NCBI RefSeq assembly: GCF_031191545.1 | Contig: NZ_CP133472.1 | Coordinates: forward strand, 744,001-808,000 | Reading direction: 5' to 3' | From: Schaalia odontolytica | GTDB taxonomy: Bacteria > Actinomycetota > Actinomycetes > Actinomycetales > Actinomycetaceae | DNA: 64,000 bases | Made by a program: the position numbers and the translations under genes | The notes under the pieces: model-generated | The model's database searches: none | Told to the model about the DNA's origin: nothing | Seen by the model: only the letters and a program-made list of their open reading frames with translations | Part shown: positions 1 through 8,527 of the stretch, one piece after another | Numbering within the stretch: the stretch's first letter is position 1 | How the letters are laid out: each line of letters begins with the position of its first letter

Positions 1-258
1 GTTGCCGTCTCCGTCGTCTTGCTGATGTCGATGACGGAGTACACGCTCGACATCATCCTGTTTGAGACCGTGTCTGCGTTTGCGACCGTCGGCCTCTCCA
101 CGGGCATCACCCCGATCCTGCCGACCGGTGCCAAATACGTGCTCATCTTCCTCATGTTCGCGGGCCGCACCGGTTCCATGACCGTGGCCGCAGCCCTGGC
201 CTTGCGCCAACGCTCCCGCGTCATCCGTATGCCCGAGGAGCAGCCCATCATCGGCTGA
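1..258 (+). CDS. trkH: Potassium uptake protein TrkH, C-terminal fragment
   Basis: This is the last 85 codons of an open reading frame that enters from the left edge of the window. The visible protein contains the final pore loop and transmembrane helix of the Trk/Ktr/HKT potassium channel superfamily. The segment ETVSAFATVGLSTGI carries the fourth selectivity-filter glycine, and GRTGSMTVAAAL is the usual last helix. Members form the membrane channel that is gated by a cytosolic TrkA/KtrA ring. The matching trkA-type gene lies at 4392-5069, unusually far away because repeats and another gene intervene. The stop codon TGA ends at 258. The family assignment is firm, but the start is outside the window, so full length cannot be judged. 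Confidence 0.9.
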   Translation, partial: VAVSVVLLMSMTEYTLDIILFETVSAFATVGLSTGITPILPTGAKYVLIFLMFAGRTGSMTVAAALALRQRSRVIRMPEEQPIIG

Positions 259-365
259 TGGCCGGGGCGGTTGCGGCCCCTCGGATGAAAGCCGGTCCAG
301 ATGCGGGCTACGTGTGCCGCTGTGGCATCGCGCGGTGGCTCGACCGCCAGCGGGCGTGGTGGCGT

Positions 366-1710
366 GACACCACTGGTGCCACTGCCAGCACTCGTTCGGC
401 CGCACACGAAACCGGAGACGCCACCGCCAGCATTCAAACACGCCCGCATGAAACCGGAGACGCCACTGCCGCAGCGTCGACACTCCCGATCGAAACCACT
501 AACACCACTGACAACGCGTGTTCGGCTCCACACGAAACCACCGGCACCACCACCAGCACTCGCGCGCGCCCACGTGAAACCGGAGACACCACCGCCAGTA
601 CTCAAACACGCCCGCATGAAACCGCAAGCACCACCGACACAGCTCGCGCGCGCCCGCGTGAAACCGCAGACACCACCGATAACACAAAACACGGCAATCT
701 AGCCCAAAAACCACCAACAAAGGCCCCACCAGTTACAACCAGCCCACCAACACAACCAACAAAGGCCCCACCGGTTACAACCAACCACCAACACTCACTC
801 CGCGTGAAACCACAGGCACCACCGCCAGCACTCGCACACGCCCGCATGAAACCGCAGACACCACAGCCAGCGCGGACCCAAACCGCATGAGACCGCAAGC
901 ACCACTGCCAGCGCGCACCCAGACCCGCATGAAACCGCAGGCACCACTGCCGCAGCGTCGACACTCCCAATCGAAACCACTGACACCACTGCCAGCGCTC
1001 GCACACGCCCACATGAAACCGCAGGCACCACTGCCGCAGCTCGCGCGCGCCCGCACGAAACCGCAGACACCACCAACAACACAAAACACGGCAATCTAGC
1101 CCAAAAACCACCAACAAAGGCCCCACCAGTTACAACCAGCCCACCAACACAACCAACAAAGGCCCCACCGGTTACAACCAACCGACCAACACCCACTCCG
1201 CGTGAAACCGCAAGCACCACTGCCAGCGCGCACCCAAACCCACATGAAACCACAGGCACCACCGCCAGCACTCGCACACGCCCGCATGAAACCGCAGGCA
1301 TCACTGCCGCAGCGTCGACACTCCCAATCGAAACCACTGACACCACTGCCAGCGCTCGCACACGCCCACATGAAACCGCAGGCACCACTGCCGCAGCTCG
1401 CGCGCGCCCGCACGAAACCGCAGGCACCACCGATAACACAAAACACGGCAATCTAGCCCAAAAACCACCAACAAAGGCCCCACCAGTTACAACCAGCCCA
1501 CCAACACAACCAACAAAGGCCCCACCGGTTTCACCCAACCGACTAACACCCACTCCGCGTGAAACCACAGACGCCACTGCCAGCACTCGCACACGCCCGC
1601 ATGAAACCGCAGACACCACAGCCAGCGCGCACCCAAACCGCATGAGACCGCAAGCACCACTGCCAGCGCGCACCCAGACCCGCATGAAACCGCAGGCACC
1701 ATTGTCAACT
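366..1710. repeat. 42-bp degenerate tandem repeat block A
   Basis: A long array of degenerate 42-bp units, each opening with GAAACC followed by a GGCACCAC-like core. Consecutive units start at 366, 408, 450, 492, 534, 576, 618 and 660, then resume near 806, 848, 931, 973, 1015 and 1057 and further on. Between groups lies a conserved AT-richer module (AACACGGCAATCTAGCC, then two copies of AACAAAGGCCCCACC 42 bp apart). That module recurs near 688, 1086 and 1444, giving a higher-order unit of about 360-400 bp. Because 42 is a multiple of three and the array is poor in stop codons, all frames look open, but there is no credible start or ribosome binding site. I regard it as non-coding repeat DNA related to blocks at 3081 and 15539. 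Confidence 0.9.
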
Positions 1711-1779
1711 CCAGCTCGGAAAGATACGAAACCTACGACGTCCTGCAGACTCACATCATTCCCCTTTACTGCACGTTTT

Positions 1780-1818
1780 TTATCCACAGGCCTCTCCAGT
1801 CAAGGACCTGTATCCACA
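1780..1818 (+). promoter_or_regulatory. Two DnaA-box-like sites
   Basis: TTATCCACA at 1780-1788 matches the DnaA box consensus exactly. GTATCCACA at 1810-1818 matches 8 of 9 positions, in the same orientation and 30 bp downstream. They lie in a short AT-richer gap between repeat block A and the nuclease-like gene at 1908. Two sites are too few for an origin. They could titrate DnaA, be a relic of an element's replication region, or be chance. Confidence 0.35.
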
Positions 1819-1907
1819 GGGTTCGTATTTCTACTTCTCAGGCCGGCCCATCTTGGGAGACCATTCACAGAACAACCGCACACGCATGATTTGACGGTGA
1901 TGCCCCC

Positions 1908-2921
1908 ATGTTGTCCGAACTCATCACATCCATTCGTTCCTCCCTCCTGATTGTGGGAGTCCACCGAACGAAGGTTCAACTACACAGACAGCTCAAATCG
2001 GGAGAGGTGCTGCGTGTCCTGACCGGCGTTTATCTTCCCGTAGAGAGCTTTGAAGGGCACCCATTGAGCGAATACCCACAGATCGCCCTCATAGCTCGCT
2101 TGTCAGCATTCAGTATTCGTCATCCGAGATACGTCTTGAGTGGTGCAAGTGCAGGGATTCTACTGGGGCTTCCCACCTCTTGCCGCATCAAGGACACCAT
2201 CGCTTACTCGCCTACTCAAGGTGGGGCTCGAAAAGTCCTCTTTCCTCCACTCCGGCTACCTGATGGTTCCAAGATTTCTGGCGCGATGTTCAAAACATCG
2301 AGACCGAAACATCCGATTCCTTCCATGGAATATCTGGGTTTTAGGGTTGCTACGCCCACCCGGATTCTGATCGATTGCGCCCGCAACTATAAAGATGCGC
2401 AATCGTTCCCTCTCGTATGTGCAGGCCTCTCTCGAACATCAGAGTTCGACCGTTTCCATCTGAAGGAGTCGCGCACCAAAGCGAGTAGCGCACGAAAGGA
2501 GATACTCGCCGAGCTTCAACAGATGCCGCACAACACCCCGGGGCGAAAACAAGCCAAGTGGATCATCAACCACGCTGACGCTGGATGCGAGTCTCCCGGG
2601 GAAGCCCTCGTCTTACTCGCATTGCTGCGCGCTGGGATTATAGGAATCAGCACTCAAGAGGAGGTCCACATTGACGGCCGCACGTACTTTATCGACATTG
2701 CTCTGGCTGACCTGAAGATCGCCATCGAGTTTGATGGCCGCATCAAGTACGGGGAGACCATCGATCAAGTCCACGACAGCATTGAGGCAGAGCAGCGTCG
2801 CCAGAGAGACCTCGAACGCGCTGGCTGGAAGGTGATTCGGGTTCGTTGGTCGGATCTAAAACTCATCGACGAGGTCGTCGCCCAGGTTTCGGTCGCTGTC
2901 CGCGCTCGGTCGACCCGCTAG
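1908..2921 (+). CDS. AbiEi/DUF559-type protein: N-terminal regulator-like domain plus Vsr-like endonuclease domain
   Basis: A 337-residue protein with the layout of actinobacterial type IV toxin-antitoxin AbiEi-family/DUF559 proteins. The N-terminal part (about 1-170) resembles the AbiEi winged-helix region, including VLTGVYLP and VLSGASAGILLGLP. The C-terminal part (about 220-325) looks like a PD-(D/E)xK/Vsr-type nuclease fold: Glu228 in CESPGE, Asp263 in FIDIAL, Glu274/Asp276 in IAIEFDG, then a basic EAEQRRQRDLERAGW helix and a VIRVRWSDL strand. No AbiEii nucleotidyltransferase toxin gene is adjacent, so it is not an intact AbiE pair. Its base composition is nearer 50% GC than its neighbours, and repeat blocks flank it on both sides, which suggests acquisition. 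No clear Shine-Dalgarno precedes the ATG. Function in defence or regulation is inferred. Confidence 0.75.
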   Translation: MLSELITSIRSSLLIVGVHRTKVQLHRQLKSGEVLRVLTGVYLPVESFEGHPLSEYPQIALIARLSAFSIRHPRYVLSGASAGILLGLPTSCRIKDTIAYSPTQGGARKVLFPPLRLPDGSKISGAMFKTSRPKHPIPSMEYLGFRVATPTRILIDCARNYKDAQSFPLVCAGLSRTSEFDRFHLKESRTKASSARKEILAELQQMPHNTPGRKQAKWIINHADAGCESPGEALVLLALLRAGIIGISTQEEVHIDGRTYFIDIALADLKIAIEFDGRIKYGETIDQVHDSIEAEQRRQRDLERAGWKVIRVRWSDLKLIDEVVAQVSVAVRARSTR

Positions 2922-3080
2922 ACAGCAGCACGTCCCATGCGCGACGGCGGCTCCCAGGCTGTTGCCGAACACACCTGACTGTGGGCAAGCGTTATGACGA
3001 GCAAGCCACATGCACGTAGCTGCGCGAGCACTCAACCGGTTCAGATGATCGACACCCAGAAGAACCAGGGAGACAGCATC

Positions 3081-3968
3081 AAAACCACTGACACCACTGC
3101 CAGCACTCGCGCGCGCCCACATGAAACCGCAGGCACCACCGACACAGCTCGAGCGCGCCCGCGTGAAACCGCAGGCACCACTGCCGCAGCGTCGACACTC
3201 CCGAACGAAACCGCAGACACCACTGACAGCGCAAAACACCGCAGTTTAGCCCAAAAACCACCAACAAAGGCCCCACCAGTTACAACCATTCCACCAACAC
3301 AACCAACAAAAGCGCCACCGGTTACAACCAACCGACCAACACACAGCCCCGAACGAAACCGGAGACGCCACCGACACAGCTTGAGCGCACCCGCATGAAA
3401 CCGGAGACGCCCCGACACAGCTCGAGCGCACCCACACGAAAACGGAGACGCCACCGCCAGCACTCGCACACGCCCACATGAAACCACTGGCACCACCGAC
3501 ACAGCTCGAGCGCGCCCGCGTGAAACCGCAAGCACCACTGCCAGCACGCGTTCGGCCCCACACGAAACCGGAGACGCCACTGCCAGCGCGCACCCAAACC
3601 CGCATGAAACCACTGGCACCACCGATGACACAAAACACCGCAATTTAGCCCAAAAACCACCAACAAAGGCCCCACCAGTTACAACCAGCCCACCAACACA
3701 ACCAACAAAAGCGCCACCGGTTACAACCAACCGACCAACACCCACTCCCCACGAAACCGCAGGCACCACCGACACAGCTCGAGCGCACCCACACGAAACC
3801 ACCGGCACCACCGCCAGCACTCGCACACGCCCACATGAAACCGCAGGCACCACCGACAACACAAAACACGGCAATCTAGCCCAAAAACGACCAACAAAGG
3901 CCCCACCAGTTACAACCAGCCCACCAACACAACCAACAAAAGCGCCACCGGTTACAACCGCGGCAGAA
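3081..3968. repeat. 42-bp degenerate tandem repeat block B
   Basis: The same repeat family as block A, on the other side of the nuclease-like gene and in the same orientation. Units begin with GAAACC or AAAACC at 3081, 3123 and onward. The AACAAAGGCCCCACC module recurs at about 3260, 3660 and 3895. Unit variants are shared with block A, so the two blocks probably arose by duplication or exchange rather than independently. I see no credible coding gene here, although several frames stay open by virtue of the 42-bp period. The stretch 2922-3080 between the gene and this block shows nothing recognisable. Confidence 0.9.
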
Positions 3969-4139
3969 ACCAACCAACGCGGAAACCGACGACACGGAAC
4001 GCCCTCCCTCATTACGTCTGACATCGCGGGGAAACATCGTGCTCTCTGCCCCGTAGCAGTCGTACCTTCCAGTGGATCAAGAACTCCGCACCACTTCGTG
4101 TTTCACGCGCGTTTCACGCTCCTGGATCGGCCACTGGCT

Positions 4140-4380
4140 CACGCCACACACGACACCCCACGCCCCTGCGCCACTACGCAGACACCACGCCCCCCCCCCC
4201 CCGCACCCATTACCCACATCCCACGCCCCCGCGCCCACGATGCGCACACCCGACCCACAACCCACATCCCAGGCCCCTGCGCCCGTGACACACACCCGGA
4301 CCAACAACTTGCACCCACAACCCACCCGCAACACTCGCTGCACGCGCCCGCACCGCTCGCGGCGCACGCGCCCGCAGGGA
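4140..4380. repeat. CA/CCC-rich low-complexity tract with a poly-C run
   Basis: A C- and A-rich stretch with very few G or T on the plus strand, immediately upstream of trkA. It contains an uninterrupted run of 13 C at 4190-4202 and loosely repeated words such as CACGCCCC and GCGCCCAC. No gene is supported here. The run is long enough for polymerase slippage, and it could influence the trkA promoter region. Confidence 0.7.
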
Positions 4381-4391
4381 AGAATGGGGGC

Positions 4392-5069
4392 ATGGCAGAT
4401 GAACGCGAGTCAAAGGAACTCCAGTCAGGAACGCTCGTCATCGGACTGGGCCGTTTCGGCGCCGCCGTCGCGGTGACGCAGGACCAGCTGGGATACGAGA
4501 TCTTGGCCGTCGAAAAGAACCCGGCGCGCGTACAGGCATTCGCCGGTCGTTTCCCTCTCGTCGAGGCCGACGCGACCTCGAAGGATGCCCTCGAACAGCT
4601 CGGCGCACGTGAGTTCCGCAGCGCCGTCGTCGGTGTGGGCTCGTCCCTGGAGGCAGCTGTCCTCATCACCGCGAACCTCGTTGACATGGGTATTTCGTCG
4701 ATCTGGGTGAAGGCCACGTCCTCCCAGCACGGCCGCATCCTGCGACGCGTGGGTGCCCACCACGTGGTCTACCCCGATCTGGACGCGGGAAAGCGCACCG
4801 CGCACCTCGTGGGCGGCCGCATGGTTGACTACATCGAGATGGAGAAGGACGGCTTTTCCATCATGAAACTGCGTCCCCCGCAGGAGGTCCACGGATTCTC
4901 ACTCGAAGAGCTGGATCTTCGGGGCAGATACGGAGTCAACGTGCTGGCGGTGCGCCACCCCAAGCAGCGCTTCGAGTACGCGGACGCGACCACGCGCATC
5001 AACGCTGACGACGAGATCATTGTGTCGGGTGACTCGCACCTGCTGGAGTATTTCGCGAACCGCCCGTAG
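4392..5069 (+). CDS. trkA: Trk/Ktr potassium transport regulatory subunit (TrkA/KtrA-type, RCK domain)
   Basis: A 225-residue cytosolic regulator of potassium uptake. Residues around 14-25 (VIGLGRFGAAVA) form the Rossmann GxGxxG nucleotide-binding loop of an RCK_N domain. This is followed by VEADATSKDAL and the VKATSSQHGRILRRVGAHHVV segment typical of the family. The last ~75 residues form an RCK_C (TrkA_C) domain. Such proteins assemble rings that bind NAD(H) or ATP/ADP and gate TrkH. I chose ATG 4392 because MADERESKELQSGTLVIGLG is the natural family start and an AGGGAAG ribosome binding site lies just upstream. The frame stays open further upstream only through low-complexity DNA. Its partner TrkH ends at 258. 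Confidence 0.93.
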   Translation: MADERESKELQSGTLVIGLGRFGAAVAVTQDQLGYEILAVEKNPARVQAFAGRFPLVEADATSKDALEQLGAREFRSAVVGVGSSLEAAVLITANLVDMGISSIWVKATSSQHGRILRRVGAHHVVYPDLDAGKRTAHLVGGRMVDYIEMEKDGFSIMKLRPPQEVHGFSLEELDLRGRYGVNVLAVRHPKQRFEYADATTRINADDEIIVSGDSHLLEYFANRP

Positions 5070-5551
5070 CGGTCCTTCAAGGCCGGGAGCATGTGGCTGT
5101 CGCGTCGGTCCGACGATCTCAGGATTCGACGAGGCCGGGGCGGGTAGCCGCACGCACGAGGCCGCGGATGATCAACGCCGGCCGAAAAAGATGCGCGCGG
5201 CAAACGAACGCTCGTGACGGACGGACAATAGGCGAATGCATTCCGATCCGAGACGTAGGCACTCGGGGCCGCCACCGGCACGCACACGAACGGTCACACA
5301 GAGCAGAGCTGTCCTCTCGCCACAAGCACCCCGGCAGCGCGCAGGATCACTGCAGGCTAACGCTCCGTGACCAGATAGGGCGCTCGCATGCGACGCAGTG
5401 AGGCCGAGGCCCCCTCTACGCTCCGCCCGCCCGCTCAGTCGGCAGGAGAACACGCCAGATGACGTAGGAGCGGCAGAAACGCTTCCCCCTACATCGGTAC
5501 GCACACGTGTAGCGCACGAAGCGCACCCGGGCGTTCAGCTGCGCGAACATA
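5070..5551. other. Intergenic region with no recognisable gene
   Basis: About 480 bases after trkA. Open frames here are short, overlap on both strands and resemble nothing I know. No tRNA, mobile element or obvious repeat is visible. The region 5589-5737, between the hairpin and the next gene, is likewise empty apart from a short AGAGCTCCTAGGAGCT palindrome near 5617. Confidence 0.5.
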
Positions 5552-5588
5552 AGGGGTGCCCCGCACAGGTTCTGCGCGGGGCACCCCT
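5552..5588 (-). terminator. Hairpin terminator for the T7SS substrate operon
   Basis: A perfect 13-bp stem: AGGGGTGCCCCGC at 5552-5564 pairs with GCGGGGCACCCCT at 5576-5588 around an 11-nt loop. It lies about 150 bp downstream of the minus-strand gene ending at 5738. The tail is only weakly T-rich. Confidence 0.6.
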
Positions 5589-5737
5589 ACCGGTCGAGGT
5601 CGCTAACGCGACTCTGAGAGCTCCTAGGAGCTACCAGAGGAAGAAGAGAAACCTCTGTTGACGACGCTCGAATCCTTGCCTCAGTTTTCCTCGGAGTTCG
5701 ACACGCTCGCTCCCTTGAAGCAAGGACCACTGCCGTA

Positions 5738-6817
5738 CTATTGCTCGGTCTTCTTCCCCACTGTCGACGGGGGAACGTGGATCCCGGGTGTGAAGGGGCG
5801 GGTGAGGCCGTATCCTTCGGGATCCTCGGCGACCTTCCTCGCCGCATCACCAATAGGCTTGACGATTGGCTTGCCGATATCCTCAGCAACGCGGAAGGGC
5901 TCGAGAAGCGGATCGATCAGCCGATCGATGATGTGCTTATCTTTCTCTTCGTCTGCCGGCGGCCTGCGAATGGGTTCATCCAGGGGAGAACGCTTCGGCT
6001 TGTCACTGCTCGAGGACGATCCTTCGCCGCAGCAACCGCCACCGGGGGTACCGCAATCCTTGCCGACCTCGCGGATTGCGCTGAGGAAGGCGGGAGCGGC
6101 CGCCGTGAGGATGTCGAAGAGCGACTTGAGTTCATCGAACGCCATCTTCAGCAGCGTCAGGATGTTCTCGACCTTCACAGCCTCGGCAGCAGCCCTCTGG
6201 GCAACAGCTTCCGCGGCCTTAAGGAGCGACATGCCGAACGTCAGGCCCGATAGCGCCACTCCTTCAAGAGCTTCACCGATGATGTCCGAGATCAGCTTGC
6301 ACACGTAGTCGTGGGTCTTCTTGACGAGCTCGGCGGCCTTCGCGACCGCTCCTCCCACGGTGGCGGACGCGTCGGCCAACGTATTGATCGAGCGAACGAC
6401 CTGTCCCTGACGCTCCAGGTACCGGGTGACGGCTGCACCCTTCATGTTCTGCATGGCGCTGGTCGAGGTGGACTCGATCTCGGATCCCGTTGAGCGCAGA
6501 GAGTCTCCGATGGACGCCCACGTCATGGCCATACCGTTCACCTGCGCAGAGTCGCCGGTGAGCTGGTCCATCCAGAACTTCAGGGGATCGACGTAGTTGA
6601 GGAGCATGTTGACGCCGTAGCTGATCAAGCCACTAAGCCCACCCAAGGCGATATCGCCAATGCCTTGGGCAGCGCTGAGGGCAGACTCGGCACCACCCAT
6701 CCACTGGCCGGCCTGGAGCTGAATGACAGCGTCGCGGATATCGCCGATGGGGCCCAGGGCGTCGTCGGACCCATCCATCCACTCGCTACGGGTGTATACC
6801 GGCTGTTGCGGGCTCAC
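5738..6817 (-). CDS. Putative T7SS-associated helical protein (WXG/LXG-like), 359 aa
   Basis: Unrecognised in detail. The first ~260 residues are predicted largely alpha-helical and amphipathic. A WxxSIG element (TWASIGDSLRSTGSEIE) around residues 94-115 and a following long helical region recall WXG100/LXG-type secreted proteins. Residues near 255-266 contain a cysteine-rich patch (DCGTPGGGCCGEG) and a serine run, followed by a proline/charge-rich tail ending in FTPGIHVPP. There is no signal peptide. Its start overlaps the stop of the 395-residue gene (ATGA), so the two are translationally coupled. It is the last gene of the YbaB-like/395/359 unit. A T7SS substrate role is inferred from fold type and locus; no toxin domain is recognisable. 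Confidence 0.6.
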   Translation of the reverse strand: MSPQQPVYTRSEWMDGSDDALGPIGDIRDAVIQLQAGQWMGGAESALSAAQGIGDIALGGLSGLISYGVNMLLNYVDPLKFWMDQLTGDSAQVNGMAMTWASIGDSLRSTGSEIESTSTSAMQNMKGAAVTRYLERQGQVVRSINTLADASATVGGAVAKAAELVKKTHDYVCKLISDIIGEALEGVALSGLTFGMSLLKAAEAVAQRAAAEAVKVENILTLLKMAFDELKSLFDILTAAAPAFLSAIREVGKDCGTPGGGCCGEGSSSSSDKPKRSPLDEPIRRPPADEEKDKHIIDRLIDPLLEPFRVAEDIGKPIVKPIGDAARKVAEDPEGYGLTRPFTPGIHVPPSTVGKKTEQ

Positions 6818-8001
6818 TTCTTCACTCCTTCAAAAATGAAGCGACGCAGCGTGCGTTCTTCGTCCTGACGCTGACGGGTCAGGAAAGTCTCGATGTCCTG
6901 GTCACCGCGCTTGTCCTGCTTATCGAAAAGGGAACGCACATCTTCCGGCTTCGATTCGGGATGAGCCTTCGTGAACTCGTCGATGCGCGCGTTCTGGGTC
7001 TTCTGTTGTTCGTCAACGAAGGCACGGAAGCTGGCCTGCTGTTCGTTGCGCTGCTTGGACAGGAAGGTGTCGAACTGCTGGGGAGTTGCCTTCGGATTGT
7101 CCTTGACGAACTCTCGGATTTGGGCTTCCTCATCGGTGCGCTGCTTCGCGAGGAAGTCGGTCGTCGCGTCCTGCTGGTGCTTCTGGTTGTCCTCGATGAG
7201 CGTCTTCACCTCGGAGATATCCTCGCCCGAGTGCGCCTCGGCGTAGCGTTCGAGGACCTTTGCCTGGTCTTCCTTCTGACGTTCGTAGAATGTCTTCAGG
7301 TCAGCGTTCTCGTCGCCGCGTTGCTTCTCGAGGAAGGCACGGAGTTCATCCTCGCCCACGCACACCTTGTCGTGTCCGGCGAGCATGCTCGCGAAGGAGT
7401 TCTCGCCGTCCTTCTTGTCCTTGTCGAGGCCCTTGATCGTGTCCTCGGCGCTGCTCGGCTTGGGCATGGTGGGGGTACCGCCGGTGGGACCGTTCGAGAC
7501 GCCGCCTCCGCCGCCGAGCGAGGGAGTAGCGCCACCGCCACCACCGCCGAGCGAGGGAGTAGCGCCACCGCCTCCGCCGCCGAGCGAGGGAGTAGCACCA
7601 CCACCGCCGCCGCCGGGGCCGTCATACGGTGCGCTCACCTCCATAGGCGGTCTTCCGCTAGGAGGCGTGGGCGTCGGCTCGAGTCCGTCTCCGGGTGCCT
7701 CAATAAGATCTTTGTTTCCGCGCTCGGCGTCACGCATCTTCTGCTCGAGGTCGAGGAGGCAGTTGCTCAAGCGGTGTTCTGCCTCGGCGGCGTCGTTGAT
7801 CATGGCCGCGATGTTCGAGAACTGATAGGTGCACACGGCGGTGTACTGCATGAACATCAGGCCGAATGCATTCGTGATGACCTGTCCCAGGGTCTGGGTG
7901 GCGGTGTCGTAGCAGTTGTCGAGGGTGTCGGCGCAGTTGTCCACCTCGCCCGCGTGGCTAACGAGCCGCTCCAGGTCGATTGCGAGATCGTAGTTTGCCA
8001 T
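6814..8001 (-). CDS. T7SS-locus protein: helical N-terminus, Gly-rich linker and KQR-repeat coiled coil, 395 aa
   Basis: Three regions are visible. Residues 1-100 are a cysteine-containing helical hairpin resembling ESX-associated small proteins. Residues about 130-170 are a linker with three near-identical 11-residue units of G-rich sequence followed by ATPSL. Residues about 205-395 are extremely charged and helical, with a degenerate motif of the form FLxKQRxDEExxxRxF recurring about every 30-35 residues (FLEKQR, FLAKQR, FLSKQR, FLTRQR). There is no signal peptide or membrane helix. It sits 5 bp downstream of the YbaB-like gene and overlaps the next gene by 4 bp. I infer a secreted T7SS substrate or structural protein; the repeat domain is unknown to me. 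Confidence 0.65.
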   Translation of the reverse strand: MANYDLAIDLERLVSHAGEVDNCADTLDNCYDTATQTLGQVITNAFGLMFMQYTAVCTYQFSNIAAMINDAAEAEHRLSNCLLDLEQKMRDAERGNKDLIEAPGDGLEPTPTPPSGRPPMEVSAPYDGPGGGGGGATPSLGGGGGGATPSLGGGGGGATPSLGGGGGVSNGPTGGTPTMPKPSSAEDTIKGLDKDKKDGENSFASMLAGHDKVCVGEDELRAFLEKQRGDENADLKTFYERQKEDQAKVLERYAEAHSGEDISEVKTLIEDNQKHQQDATTDFLAKQRTDEEAQIREFVKDNPKATPQQFDTFLSKQRNEQQASFRAFVDEQQKTQNARIDEFTKAHPESKPEDVRSLFDKQDKRGDQDIETFLTRQRQDEERTLRRFIFEGVKK

Positions 8002-8006
8002 CGCTA

Positions 8007-8393
8007 TCAGCGCCCGAGCGAGTTCAGCACGGGTTCGACGGTGGCGGCATACGCCTCGATCGCGCCGCCTTCGTCCTTGACGTCCTGGGAGACGCGCTCG
8101 CGGACGAAGGTCGCCATGTTGCGTCCGGCATCCGCGTAAGCCTCCATGACTGAGCGCTCGAGATCCTCGGCGCTTCCACGCATCGCATTCTCGTCGATGG
8201 AGATTTTGGTCATGCGACCGTCGGAGTTCACCTCAACCTCGACGTCCTGGTTGCTGTCCATACCAGACACGCGGGCGGAGCTCAGTCGCTCAACGAGCGC
8301 CTTGATCGCGTTCGCCTTCATCTGGGCGGCGGCGATCTGGTCATTCAGCATCTGTTCAAATTCTTCGGGCGTCTGCCCCATCACATCTACCAT
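8007..8393 (-). CDS. YbaB/EbfC-family nucleoid-associated-like protein in the ESX locus
   Basis: A 128-residue protein with the YbaB/EbfC layout. An N-terminal helix (residues about 8-38, EEFEQMLNDQIAAAQMKA) is followed by the beta hairpin VEVEVNSDGRMTKISID, then a long C-terminal helix rich in Arg/Glu. Free-standing YbaB proteins bind DNA as dimers, while ESX loci of mycobacteria carry YbaB-fold proteins such as EspL that are linked to substrate stability. Here it begins a unit with the 395- and 359-residue candidate substrates, so a chaperone-like or regulatory role in secretion is more likely than general nucleoid binding. The start ATG is only 6 nt downstream of a TAGAAT -10 element, which suggests a leaderless transcript. 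Confidence 0.75.
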   Translation of the reverse strand: MVDVMGQTPEEFEQMLNDQIAAAQMKANAIKALVERLSSARVSGMDSNQDVEVEVNSDGRMTKISIDENAMRGSAEDLERSVMEAYADAGRNMATFVRERVSQDVKDEGGAIEAYAATVEPVLNSLGR

Positions 8394-8399
8394 GCGGTT

Positions 8400-8405
8400 A
8401 TTCTA
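8400..8405 (-). promoter_or_regulatory. -10 element for a leaderless YbaB-like transcript
   Basis: Reading the minus strand, TAGAAT is followed by six bases and then the ATG at 8393. Actinobacterial leaderless genes typically have TANNNT 6-7 nt before the start codon, so transcription should begin on the A of ATG. No Shine-Dalgarno is visible. Confidence 0.5.
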
Positions 8406-8527
8406 ACCGACTGAGCATATCTGCGAGGTGAGCTCCAACCCGCAAAATGCCCTTTTTCCTGGATGAATACACCGGGCTGGTGGTCGTTCATGATTGACAC
8501 CTTGCCACCCAATGCCTCGACGACTCG

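Noticed and set aside
258-890. Plus-strand frame starting inside the trkH stop (TGATG overlap)
   Set aside because: The overlap is suggestive of coupling, but the product is mostly repeat-derived and changes frame relative to the units at slips.
366-1710. CRISPR array, suggested by repeated GAAACC at regular spacing
   Set aside because: Units are contiguous 42-bp degenerate repeats with limited variants and no unique spacers; no cas genes or leader are nearby.
795-1787. Open frame of 330 codons on the minus strand (Gly/Val/Cys-rich)
   Set aside because: It is a product of the 42-bp period in stop-poor DNA. There is no ribosome binding site, other frames are equally open, and composition is unlike real proteins here.
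1711-3080. Insertion sequence or integrase carrying the nuclease-like gene
   Set aside because: No transposase, integrase, terminal inverted repeats or target-site duplications were visible.
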